The position numbers and the translations under genes were made by a program. 7,547 nt of DNA, taken from positions 1 to 7,547 of the forward strand of contig DFRF01000234.1 of NCBI GenBank assembly GCA_002378125.1, in the 5' to 3' direction. The notes under the pieces were generated by a model, which saw only the letters and a program-made list of their open reading frames with translations, ran no database searches and was not told where the DNA came from. Positions 1 through 7,258 of the stretch are shown here, piece by piece (the stretch's first letter is position 1; each line of letters begins with the position of its first letter). The stretch is from Rhodospirillaceae bacterium UBA3470. Its GTDB lineage: Bacteria; Pseudomonadota; Alphaproteobacteria; Rhodospirillales; Casp-alpha2.

Positions 1-29
1 CAAAGAAAATCCTCCGAGGGGTCGGAGGT
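1..29 (-). terminator. Rho-independent terminator ending the minus-strand operon
   Basis: Read on the minus strand, a perfect 7-bp stem (CCTCCGA / TCGGAGG, positions 28-22 and 17-11) closes a CCCC loop and is followed at once by ATTTTCTTTG (10-1), a T-rich tract. This is the classic intrinsic terminator layout. The plus-strand reading has no T-run after the stem, so it should act on the leftward genes. It lies about 115 bp past the stop of the last open frame and about 300 bp past the stop of the second TPR-glycosyltransferase gene, with no other gene between. Confidence 0.85.
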
Positions 30-142
30 TCTCCCCCGGCACGCCCTTCGACCCTCCGCGCGCAGGAATGATGCATAAAATACCAGCCATAAACTCAGTC
101 TAACCCCTCGTTCCAGAGACGCCTATTGAGCGCCATTTTCAC

Positions 143-331
143 CTACCCATCAACATTCGTCGAACTTTGATTAAAGGCCCGATAGAACACTTCGACATTT
201 TCGCACCAGGGATCAGAATATCTATCGGTCATTAACGACTTAGGCTTGGGCGGGACGATCAAGGCCTTCGTGCCGACCGGACCAGCGGTCCTCGACATCA
301 AGGGGCGCGGCAGGCCGGTCCATGGCTTCAA
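143..331 (-). pseudogene. Remnant of a third TPR-glycosyltransferase C-terminus, or a small coupled ORF
   Basis: A 62-codon open frame whose TTG start overlaps the TGA of the upstream gene (TTGA, 331-328); an in-frame ATG lies at 298. Residues about 15-52 resemble the C-terminal tail of both upstream paralogues. TAGPVGTK matches FAGMVGTE and LCGALGVK, and a stretch containing SDPW..NVEVFYR matches TNPWAPSVEVIYR. It has no TPRs and none of the rest of the GT domain. It also lacks the final IADRLR helix shared by the two full-length proteins, ending instead in an unrelated tail. The first ~14 residues show no similarity. The region is visibly richer in A+T than the genes beside it, which fits relaxed selection. 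The best reading is a decayed third tandem copy, but a short translated peptide cannot be excluded. DNA similarity to the neighbouring copy looks low, so this is not a recent duplication. Confidence 0.5.
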
Positions 332-2511
332 TCCCGCCGTTCGAAGCGGACGCGAAGCCGATCGGCGATCTCCGTCATAGCACTCGCCCAGGTCGCGCCG
401 TGTTCACGATAAATCACTTCCACCGAAGGAGCCCACGGGTTCGTGTCCTGATCCATAAAATAGGGGTTGGGCCTTGCGTTAAAGTTGTAGACCTTGACGC
501 CCAGGGCCCCACACAGATGCAAGAGCCAGCATTGGCTCGAGACAACGGCATCGAGCGCGGACATCAGCGCCGCCGCGTTCTCCATGTCGTTATCTATGTC
601 GAGTTCGTCGAACCGATAAACGGCGACGCCATTCGCCGCAGCGGCCTCGATCTCGCCGGCATGTAACCCGCTCTGCAGACTGATCAAATGCACACGATCG
701 ATAGCTGCGATAGGCTGCCAGTCGTCCAGGCGGCTATGCAGCGGCAGTTTGTGCCAACCCGAATTTAGCGACCGCCAACCGGCACCGATCTTTGGGCCGG
801 GGCCCAGTTCGTCCAGGCGGCGGCGCCAAGCGGCGACCCGGTCCGGGTCCGCTTTTAAAAAGGAACCATCGACGGGAAACTCTGCAAGCGAACGCCGGAA
901 CATACCCGGAAGGCTTCCGGCCGGCATATGGACATCAAACCGTTCAATATCCGCATGCGTCAGGTCCTCGTCACGCACGGTGATTTCCGGAAATGACCTC
1001 GCATAGAGTCCCTGCAAGCGGGCGTCACATTCATAGGTGACCTGAGCGTCCAGAACACCAAGCGCATCGGGGAGACATGAGGAAAAGCGGATTTCATCCC
1101 CGATTCCCTCTTCGCGCCAAATGAGAATAGACCGCCCCGCAAGTGCTTCGCCCGACCATTGGGGCACCGGCGGCAAGGGCCGCGGCGTGCTGCCACGCTG
1201 ACGCCGCAATCGGCTCTCGAACAAGGGCCATGCCTCAGCCAAACGCGCCTGAGCCAGATACATATTCGCAAGACGCCCCTCCACCTCCGCGGCCCTTGGA
1301 TGATTGGCAAGCGCGTCCTCGAGCACACGGATGGCGCCATCCGTATCGCCGAGCAACCCGCCCAACTGGGCAAACATGAACACGGCCGATAAATTATCGG
1401 GTGTTTGGGCGATCGCGCGATCGCAAAACTCCATCGCCTTGGCGAAATCTAATTGCGACGCCAACGAATCGGCAATGTCGAGAAGTTCCTCGGATGCCAG
1501 GTCGAATGCCCCATCCACCGGCGCGTCATCCGGCGATACGGCAAATCGCGCCACCGCTAGGTAGCGGCGTGCCAAGGAGTCATGAGGATTGGCATCAACG
1601 GCGTACCCAAGCCCCGCACCGGCAAGCTCGAAAATGCCGCATTTGAACAAGAGGATCCCTGCCACTCGGGATGCGTCGGCGCTTTTCGGATCAAGTCGAC
1701 GTGCGTGATCTAGGCATCGTGCCGCGCGCACCATAGCCTGCCCTTCCAGCAAGGCATGCTCCGCCGCCAATAGTAGACGCACGCTCAACGCATGAACGGC
1801 AGGTCCGGCCACTTCACGCGCCGCTTCGGGAAAACTGCTTATCTCCATGGCTTCGGAAAGGGTGTCAGCCAGGAACAACAAGTGTTCGATATCTTGACCG
1901 GCAAACGCCGCCGCCGCATCCGTCGTCTCGTTCACCGCGGCGCAAAACCGCACAATCACTCCCGCCCATCCGGATTGGGGTTGAAGGCGTTCAGCCGCGC
2001 CTCCCGCCGCGGCTCCCATTTGCCAATTACCTTGACGTATGCCCAGGATGGCCATAGCCAGATGGCCGCGATGATCTTCCGGAGCTTCCAATGCGGTCTG
2101 TTGGGCCAATTGCGCACCTTCGCGTACCGTCGCCGTATCTTGAACCAACTGCAGCGCCAACAAGGCCCTGGCTCCGACGTGGTTCGGCGATAAATCCAGG
2201 GCTCGACGTAGATGCGTTTCGCCTTCCAACGCCTTGCGGACGGGGAAATGATCGCGGGTCGGAAAAGGAAATCGACCCCATGGGAAGTTCAGCCAAATCG
2301 GCGCGTAGACCTCACCGCTGGCCAACTCCTCTCGCTCCAGATCAATCAGCAGCTGCCCGAAGACGTAGTGCAGTTCGGCGCTTGTAGCCTGTTCGGGTAC
2401 ATGGGGTCGCAAAATTCCCACTGCTTCCCCAAGGCGTCCTTCGGCAGCGGCAGTCTGCGCCGTGTGTAAGGCATCCGTAGCCTGATCATGCTCCGTAAGC
2501 GGATCAACCAT
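328..2511 (-). CDS. TPR protein with C-terminal GT-B-like glycosyltransferase domain (copy 2)
   Basis: A 727-aa protein, probably cytosolic because no signal peptide or membrane segment is seen. Residues about 10-440 are degenerate TPR helix pairs (for example around 347-440, ending LAEAWPLFESRL). Residues 76-84 read FPWGRFPFP, an insert between repeats that the upstream paralogue also has. Residues about 450-727 form a GT-B/GT9-like domain: WREEGIGDEIRF at 465-476, WRS at 579-581, SLQSG near 611, and LLHLCGALGVKVY at 663-675, which retains the family His (H665). The tail has NPWAP at 691-695 and IADRLR at 715-720. The closest described architecture I know is Caulobacter FlmG, whose TPRs bind flagellin and whose GT-B domain transfers a nonulosonic acid. 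The same role here is inference. The ATG at 2511 was chosen because homology to the paralogue begins there; an open extension up to 2706 overlaps the previous gene and looks non-coding. The start overlaps that gene's TGA by 8 bp, suggesting coupled translation. Confidence 0.88.
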   Translation of the reverse strand: MVDPLTEHDQATDALHTAQTAAAEGRLGEAVGILRPHVPEQATSAELHYVFGQLLIDLEREELASGEVYAPIWLNFPWGRFPFPTRDHFPVRKALEGETHLRRALDLSPNHVGARALLALQLVQDTATVREGAQLAQQTALEAPEDHRGHLAMAILGIRQGNWQMGAAAGGAAERLQPQSGWAGVIVRFCAAVNETTDAAAAFAGQDIEHLLFLADTLSEAMEISSFPEAAREVAGPAVHALSVRLLLAAEHALLEGQAMVRAARCLDHARRLDPKSADASRVAGILLFKCGIFELAGAGLGYAVDANPHDSLARRYLAVARFAVSPDDAPVDGAFDLASEELLDIADSLASQLDFAKAMEFCDRAIAQTPDNLSAVFMFAQLGGLLGDTDGAIRVLEDALANHPRAAEVEGRLANMYLAQARLAEAWPLFESRLRRQRGSTPRPLPPVPQWSGEALAGRSILIWREEGIGDEIRFSSCLPDALGVLDAQVTYECDARLQGLYARSFPEITVRDEDLTHADIERFDVHMPAGSLPGMFRRSLAEFPVDGSFLKADPDRVAAWRRRLDELGPGPKIGAGWRSLNSGWHKLPLHSRLDDWQPIAAIDRVHLISLQSGLHAGEIEAAAANGVAVYRFDELDIDNDMENAAALMSALDAVVSSQCWLLHLCGALGVKVYNFNARPNPYFMDQDTNPWAPSVEVIYREHGATWASAMTEIADRLRVRFERRD
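1327..1344. repeat. 18-bp perfect palindrome inside TPR-GT copy 2
   Basis: ACGGATGGCGCCATCCGT is its own reverse complement. It lies in coding sequence for a TPR helix (DTDGAIRV). No function can be assigned. Two more inverted repeats lie within 80 bp downstream in window coordinates. Confidence 0.6.
1386..1424. repeat. Adjacent inverted repeats inside TPR-GT copy 2
   Basis: CCGATA-AAT-TATCGG (1386-1400) is a 6-bp stem with a 3-nt loop. GCGATCGCGCGATCGC (1409-1424) is a perfect 16-bp palindrome made of two GCGATCGC units. Both are in coding sequence; the second encodes part of CDRAIAQT. Function is unknown and chance is possible. Confidence 0.55.
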
Positions 2512-4759
2512 CGGCGACCAGCTCACGCAGACGATCGGCAATAGCGACGACGGGCCCCTCCCAGGTCTCGCCGTAAGTCTTAGAGAAAAACTCGATAGCC
2601 GGCGCCCAAGGACATCGCGACTGCCCGAGGCCATAGGTGTTCGGTGGCGCGCTGTAGCAATAGGTCTCGGTTCCGACCATGCCAGCGAAGGTCGATATCC
2701 ATCCACGCAGTGTCACAACCCGATCTAGGGCCTGTATGAGCGCTGCCACACCATCCAAATCGTTGCGCAGGTCTAGATCGCTGAAATCGTGGATGGTCAC
2801 ACCAAATTCCGTCCGTGCACGCGCTAGATCGGAGGACACATCGCCGAATTGCAGGTTGAAGAAAAGCACACCCTTGACCGTAAGTAACGGCAAGATATCT
2901 GCGAATACGGAGGTTCGCGGCCGCTTCGCCCAAGACATATTCAAGGATTCCCAACTCAACCCGACCTTGGGCTCGGGTCCCAGGACCTCCAGGCGGGTCG
3001 TGAAGTCCGCAACCCGCGCCGGATCGGGAAGCAGGAACGTAGTGCTCCCGTCATAGGACGCCAGGGTCGGTCGCACATGCATCATCAGGCTGCCGCTTGG
3101 CAAATGATAGTCGGCGGCGCCGGTAGCGTCGACCCGGCCCTCTTCCGTCTGAAAGGCTACGTCGGGGAGGCTACGCTGCAACAGAGGCAGCAGGCGTGCC
3201 GAACATTCAAACACGACATTACACGGCCATCTTTTAAGGAAGTCGGGCAACAAAGACGCGAACAGAACTTCATCACCAACGCCCTCCTCTCGCCACACCA
3301 GAAGGCGTTTGCCACTGAGGTCCTGCCCGGTCCATCGCGGCAGGTTCGGCTGCGGCCGGTTGGTGTCAGCACGAACGACCTCAAACCGGCTTTCATACAT
3401 CTCCCATGCCTTGGCCGGTTCTGCATTGGCCAGGTAGTGACCATAAAGGCTGAGCCGAAGACGCGGGTCATCCGGATGCGCCACCAGGGCTTGTTCCCCA
3501 ACCGCAATGGCATCCTCGGTTCGGTCCATTACCGTCAACACCTGGGAAAGATCAGCGTAGGCACCGACATCCACCGGGTCCATGTCGATGGCACGCCGCA
3601 ACCAGTTTTCCGCATTCTCGAAGTCTTGACCGCGACAATGCGCCAAGGCGAGTTTGCGCATATCCAGTGCGGAAACCAACGACGCTGAATTGGCAACTTC
3701 CTTACCCTGGCCGAGCTGCGCCATGGCCAAAAGATTTGCCCGGTTCGGATGCGCCGACCCCAACTTGCCAGCATTTTCGAGGTTTGCTTCCGCCGCCTCA
3801 AACTGATTGATGCTCAACATCAAAGCTCCCACGGCAACGGCCGCATCTGGCTGGTGGGCGTCAATCGTCATGGCCCGATCCAACAAACGAGCAGCACCGA
3901 CCATACTGCCGTCCATGTAAACGCCATCGATTGCCAAAGCGATCAGTCGCGTCGCGATCCGCGACGAAAGGGCCGTCGCCAATTCCTGCTGAGCGGGCGT
4001 CATCCCCTGGTTTTGGCGCAACAGGTGCAAGCCTTCGGCACAGGCTTCCAAGCCGGCCGCATACCATCCATCGCCGAACCGTGCGGGGTCGACCTGATTA
4101 TCCATAACCAAAGCCAGTTGGCGAAGCACGCCGGTCTTCGCATCGGTATCGTCTCGGGAGGCCGCACCATCGAACGCCGCGGCGGCGACGCCGAACTCAC
4201 CCGCCCGTAAGGCCAACCGCCCCATCGCTGCGTGTGCGGACGCCAGATCGGGGGCATATTGCACTCCGCGTTGGATACGCTCCGCCGCTTCCGGCATTTG
4301 CGCTTCGTCGGCCAATAGAACCTCGCCCAACAAACTGTTTGCCGGACCATGGCTCGGCTCCGAAGCCAGGCATATCCGAAGCATCTTCGTCGCCTTCGCC
4401 ATTTGCGAAATGGCAAAGCGGTTTCGCAAGGGAAAGGGGAACTCTCCCCACGGGAACCGGAACCGGAATGCTGCAAACAGGTCCCCTTCGGCAAGTAGGC
4501 GCCGCTCATTCTCAATAAGAACGCAAGCAAGTTGATAGTGGAGATCTGCATGGTCAGGCCATGCGGGCAATCGGCGTTCCAAGACGACTTGCGCCTCGCC
4601 CAGCCTACCCTGGCCACGCAGCAGATCGGCAAGGATCAATGCGGCCTCGATGCTATCGGGAAATGCCTCCAGAGCAGCGCGGACCTGGCTTTCCGCATGG
4701 TCGATGTCGCCTGCGTCGCGCGTCGAAACAGCCGTATCCAATATTCCCGATAGACCCAT
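2504..4759 (-). CDS. TPR protein with C-terminal GT-B-like glycosyltransferase domain (copy 1)
   Basis: A 751-aa paralogue of the downstream gene with the same plan. TPR-type helix pairs fill residues about 5-460, interrupted by FPWGEFPFP at 102-110. The GT-B-like domain runs from about 480 to the end, with WREEGVGDEVLF at 489-500, FFNLQFGD near 633-640, PWAP at 717-720 and IADRLR at 740-745. Two positions differ from copy 2: the WRS motif is WES (E604), and the family His in HLxGALG is Thr (T690). Catalysis may therefore be impaired or altered. No signal peptide or membrane helix is seen. By context it is a candidate protein O-glycosyltransferase or acceptor-recruiting partner using the NeuB-derived sugar; this is inference. 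Start: ATG at 4759, or GTG at 4762. An AGGTG at 4778-4774 lies 11 nt from the GTG and 14 nt from the ATG. The 75-bp gap to the NeuB gene holds no terminator that I can see. Confidence 0.88.
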   Translation of the reverse strand: MGLSGILDTAVSTRDAGDIDHAESQVRAALEAFPDSIEAALILADLLRGQGRLGEAQVVLERRLPAWPDHADLHYQLACVLIENERRLLAEGDLFAAFRFRFPWGEFPFPLRNRFAISQMAKATKMLRICLASEPSHGPANSLLGEVLLADEAQMPEAAERIQRGVQYAPDLASAHAAMGRLALRAGEFGVAAAAFDGAASRDDTDAKTGVLRQLALVMDNQVDPARFGDGWYAAGLEACAEGLHLLRQNQGMTPAQQELATALSSRIATRLIALAIDGVYMDGSMVGAARLLDRAMTIDAHQPDAAVAVGALMLSINQFEAAEANLENAGKLGSAHPNRANLLAMAQLGQGKEVANSASLVSALDMRKLALAHCRGQDFENAENWLRRAIDMDPVDVGAYADLSQVLTVMDRTEDAIAVGEQALVAHPDDPRLRLSLYGHYLANAEPAKAWEMYESRFEVVRADTNRPQPNLPRWTGQDLSGKRLLVWREEGVGDEVLFASLLPDFLKRWPCNVVFECSARLLPLLQRSLPDVAFQTEEGRVDATGAADYHLPSGSLMMHVRPTLASYDGSTTFLLPDPARVADFTTRLEVLGPEPKVGLSWESLNMSWAKRPRTSVFADILPLLTVKGVLFFNLQFGDVSSDLARARTEFGVTIHDFSDLDLRNDLDGVAALIQALDRVVTLRGWISTFAGMVGTETYCYSAPPNTYGLGQSRCPWAPAIEFFSKTYGETWEGPVVAIADRLRELVADG

Positions 4760-4837
4760 CACCTTGTCAAATTCACCTTACCACCTAAACTTTCATAATC
4801 CGGTCCTCGTGTTTCGATTGTTACCTCCCCAAAAAGC

Positions 4838-5839
4838 TCAGCATAAATCTTCTTCGCGTACCAAGTGCCCGGCGGGGATTGCGCGTGCCACCGAACGGCC
4901 AACTATGGCGTCCATGGCGTCCGGGCCAAGGCCCCAGGCTGGTCGCAGCCAAGTTAAATCATCCGCCGATAAGACTTCACCTTGGGCCACGTCTCGGATC
5001 GTCCCTATGGACCGTCGCATATGATCCGCGTTGTTAATCTCCGCTTCGAGAGGTCGGCGCTCATAGTTGCCTAAATGTCTCTCAGCCTGGCGGACCATAG
5101 CAACCAACGCGACCAAGTCGTCCGGATCCGCAGAAAGATAATGATCATGGAAGGCCTGGTCCTCCTTACGATAGGTGAAGTGCTTTTCCAGTGCGACCGC
5201 GCCCGCGGCGACAGCCAACTCACAAGCTTTCGTGCCCAAGGTGTGGTCCGAGTAACCGACCGGCACTCCAAAGGCATCCTTAAGCCATTGGATGTTTCGC
5301 AAGTTCGCGTTATTGGCATCGGTTGGATAAACAGAGACGCAATGCATGAGCATGAGCGAGCCATCATCACGGGCCGACGGCCGAACCGACAAGATTCGAT
5401 CAACCGCTGCAGCGATTTCATCGTGGCTCCCCAACCCAGTGGAGACGATCATGGGCTTGTTGGTCGCTGCGATTGTTTCAATCAGGTTCAAAAATGTCAG
5501 ATCGCCCGATGAGACCTTGAATATGGGGGCGATCTCATCAAGGAATGCCACGTCATGGAAACTCAGCGGCGTGGAGAAAAACAACACCCCCGCCGCATCG
5601 GCAGCGGCCTTAAGACGACGAAACGCGTCCCGGGAAAGCTGGAACCCTTTGGTCCTCTGGTAACGTTCTGGTTGTTCTGTTGAAATATAGTGCTCAATCT
5701 CAAATGTCTGAAATTTCACTGCGTCAGCACCCGCGTAGGCTGCCTTGTTGATCAGGTCGATGGCCACAGCCTCGTCACCTTCATGGTTTACACCGATCTC
5801 CGCGGCAATCCACGTACGGTCCAATGTCCGAAAATCCAT
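4838..5839 (-). CDS. neuB: NeuB-family nonulosonic acid synthase (sialic/legionaminic/pseudaminic type)
   Basis: A complete 333-aa cytosolic enzyme. NeuB enzymes condense a hexosamine (such as ManNAc or a 2,4-diacetamido-trideoxyhexose) with phosphoenolpyruvate to give a nine-carbon sialic-type sugar. The TIM-barrel part covers about 8-260: AEIGVNHEGD at 13-22, VKFQTF at 41-46, FFSTP at 87-91, KVSSGD at 108-113, STGLG at 133-137, GYSDHTLG at 195-202, and EKHFT at 218-222 with DH at 232-233, giving the family's metal-binding histidines H220 and H233. A C-terminal SAF (antifreeze-like) domain runs from about 275, starting MRRSI and including the WLRPAWGLGP segment and the end GRSVARAIPAG...EEDL. 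The length is normal. The sugar made (Neu5Ac, Leg or Pse) cannot be decided from the motifs. The ATG at 5839 has GGAAG five bases upstream; a TTG at 5851 would add four residues. It lies 45 bp after the GT2 fusion gene in the same operon. Confidence 0.93.
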   Translation of the reverse strand: MDFRTLDRTWIAAEIGVNHEGDEAVAIDLINKAAYAGADAVKFQTFEIEHYISTEQPERYQRTKGFQLSRDAFRRLKAAADAAGVLFFSTPLSFHDVAFLDEIAPIFKVSSGDLTFLNLIETIAATNKPMIVSTGLGSHDEIAAAVDRILSVRPSARDDGSLMLMHCVSVYPTDANNANLRNIQWLKDAFGVPVGYSDHTLGTKACELAVAAGAVALEKHFTYRKEDQAFHDHYLSADPDDLVALVAMVRQAERHLGNYERRPLEAEINNADHMRRSIGTIRDVAQGEVLSADDLTWLRPAWGLGPDAMDAIVGRSVARAIPAGHLVREEDLC

Positions 5840-5844
5840 ACTGT

Positions 5845-5849
5845 CTTCC
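5845..5849 (-). promoter_or_regulatory. Shine-Dalgarno site for the NeuB-family gene
   Basis: GGAAG on the minus strand is followed by a 5-nt spacer (ACAGT) and then ATG at 5839. This favours the ATG over the in-frame TTG at 5851. The TTG has its own weaker candidate, GGGAGA, roughly 7-9 nt upstream of it, so the start choice is likely but not certain. Confidence 0.5.
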
Positions 5850-5884
5850 AATTCTTTATCTCCCGTGCGACCGCCGACAATCGT

Positions 5885-7252
5885 TCAAGTTTCGCTCGCC
5901 AGATGCGCCGCCACGATCCAATCGAAAGATGAGCGTAGCTCCAAGGCACCACGTTGGTCGATAACGACATGACCAACCCGGCCGCCGGGGATGCCCTCAT
6001 TCTCAAACAAAAGGGGGCGGCGGATCAAACGGAGGCCGGCCACCTCCCGGTAAAGCTCTTCGCGCTCCAGGCGCAAATGGATGTTTTGGCGGACCGGCTC
6101 AAGGCCGGCGCCTTTATGTTGATAGAAATGATCCGTTTCTGGACGAACGCCAATAACCGTATCCGTCTTGAACAGTTCCATAACGTCAACGGCCGCGTTC
6201 AGATGCCGCGAGGTACGAAAGGGACACTCGATCGCCAAGGTCATGATGGCGCTGAAGCTAGCCGCCGGTGTTTCGATCGTCGACAAAGCGTGACGCAAAG
6301 TTTCCGCCAGAAACGAATTGGCGGCCGCCAATCCCGCATCGCGCCGAACGAGAGTGACCGTGTCCGGCCACGTCGATGCCACATGATCCAGGATATCATC
6401 ATCCGGCGTAGTCACCACCACATTGTCAATCGTATCGGCCCCCAGTGCCGCCGCGATGGTCCAGTCGACAAGCGCTCTTCCGCCGAGATCCTTTAGTGCC
6501 GGCGAACTCGGATCCGTCGGATTGCCCCGAATGGGAATGATGGCCGTCACCGCCAATTTCCGGCCAAGACGCCGGGCATGACGCTCTAAAATGGTTGCAC
6601 GCGTATCCAGCAAATGGTGCTCGTCGCGGGTCAGGCTCGCAAGATGCTGACGATAATAAAACAGCGGCACATTCAAGTTTTTGACCTTGTAGTGCTCGAT
6701 AAAGCGGATCCAAAGATCGTACCCATCTTGGCACCCGAGGGATTCGTCGTAACCTCCGATTTCCTCAAGACACTTACGTCGGATCATCGTGCACGCGCCG
6801 TGCGCTGGCTGATCCATCAACGTAACGTCGTCAAAATCATGGCGACGGACCTCGGACAAGACCTCGCCGACCTCATCAACTTCGAAATAGTCGGGGAACA
6901 CCATGCCAAGCTCCGGGTCAGCATCCAAAGCGGCGCGCAATTGCCGCAGGGCTTTTGGATGGAGATAGTCATCCCCATCCAGTCGCATGATGTAGCGTCC
7001 CCGCGCCGCCCGCAGCGCGATGTTGTTGGTAATCGTCAATCCCTTGTTCTGCTGGACAATCAAGCGCACGCGCGGATCATTGGCGAAGGTCGCTAACACG
7101 GCCGACGTATTGTCCGTCGAGCCGTCATCGATGACCAAGACTTCGTAGTCATCCGTGTCCTGGTTCAGGACAGACGCTACGGCATCATGAACAAATCGGC
7201 CAAAGTTGTGGCTGATGATGTAAACCGTAACGGTCGGGTTGCCGTTAGACAT
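5885..7252 (-). CDS. Fusion of a family-2 glycosyltransferase and a NeuA/PseF-like cytidylyltransferase module
   Basis: A 455-aa two-domain cytosolic protein. Residues about 5-230 are a GT-A family-2 glycosyltransferase: VTVYIISHNFGRF at 8-20, VIDDGSTDN at 40-48, the metal-binding LDGDD at 91-95, and QDGYDLW at 175-181 at the usual catalytic-base region. Residues about 234-455 resemble CMP-nonulosonate synthetases (NeuA/NeuS/PseF): VTAIIPIRG at 235-243, KDLGGRALVDWTI at 254-266, VVVTTPDDDI at 278-287, and ECPFRTSRHLNAAVD at 342-356, equivalent to the family TSPLRT block. The canonical IIPARGGSK loop has become IIPIRGNPTDPSS, without the GSK, and the late DID metal site reads LEL near 438. Cytidylyltransferase activity is therefore doubtful or of changed specificity. 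The start at 7252 is 6 bp after the previous stop, with no strong Shine-Dalgarno, suggesting coupled translation. Each domain call is confident; the joint function is not known. Confidence 0.87.
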   Translation of the reverse strand: MSNGNPTVTVYIISHNFGRFVHDAVASVLNQDTDDYEVLVIDDGSTDNTSAVLATFANDPRVRLIVQQNKGLTITNNIALRAARGRYIMRLDGDDYLHPKALRQLRAALDADPELGMVFPDYFEVDEVGEVLSEVRRHDFDDVTLMDQPAHGACTMIRRKCLEEIGGYDESLGCQDGYDLWIRFIEHYKVKNLNVPLFYYRQHLASLTRDEHHLLDTRATILERHARRLGRKLAVTAIIPIRGNPTDPSSPALKDLGGRALVDWTIAAALGADTIDNVVVTTPDDDILDHVASTWPDTVTLVRRDAGLAAANSFLAETLRHALSTIETPAASFSAIMTLAIECPFRTSRHLNAAVDVMELFKTDTVIGVRPETDHFYQHKGAGLEPVRQNIHLRLEREELYREVAGLRLIRRPLLFENEGIPGGRVGHVVIDQRGALELRSSFDWIVAAHLASET

Positions 7253-7258
7253 GACTGT

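Noticed and set aside
1409..1424. GCGATCGC pair as a HIP1-type cyanobacterial repeat
   Set aside because: The word is not visibly abundant in the rest of the window and the gene content does not suggest a cyanobacterium.
2512..2706. 65-codon N-terminal extension of TPR-GT copy 2 starting at 2706
   Set aside because: It lies wholly inside the 3' end of copy 1 in another frame, is rich in Arg/Pro/Ser as expected of a shadow frame, and homology to the paralogue starts only at the Met at 2511.
3077..3688. 203-codon plus-strand open frame opposite TPR-GT copy 1
   Set aside because: It is antisense to a well-supported gene, has no recognisable domain, and its composition is that of a reverse-frame shadow.
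4443..4465. Short tandem repeat (GGAACC units) near the FPWG motif of copy 1, as a phase-variable tract
   Set aside because: It has only about two to three units of six bases, encoding FRFRF in frame; a change would not shift the frame, and the tract is too short for frequent slippage.
4765..4770. TTGACA on the minus strand, matching a -35 promoter box
   Set aside because: It sits immediately before the start codon of TPR-GT copy 1, leaving no room for a -10 box and leader before the gene; probably a coincidence within the ribosome-binding region.
5840..5851. TTG start at 5851 for the NeuB-family gene
   Set aside because: The ATG at 5839 has a well-placed GGAAG and the NeuB domain needs no extra residues; the TTG remains possible but less likely.
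5954..6496. 180-codon plus-strand open frame opposite the GT2 fusion gene
   Set aside because: It is antisense to a gene with clear GT2 and NeuA-like motifs and shows no recognisable domain of its own.
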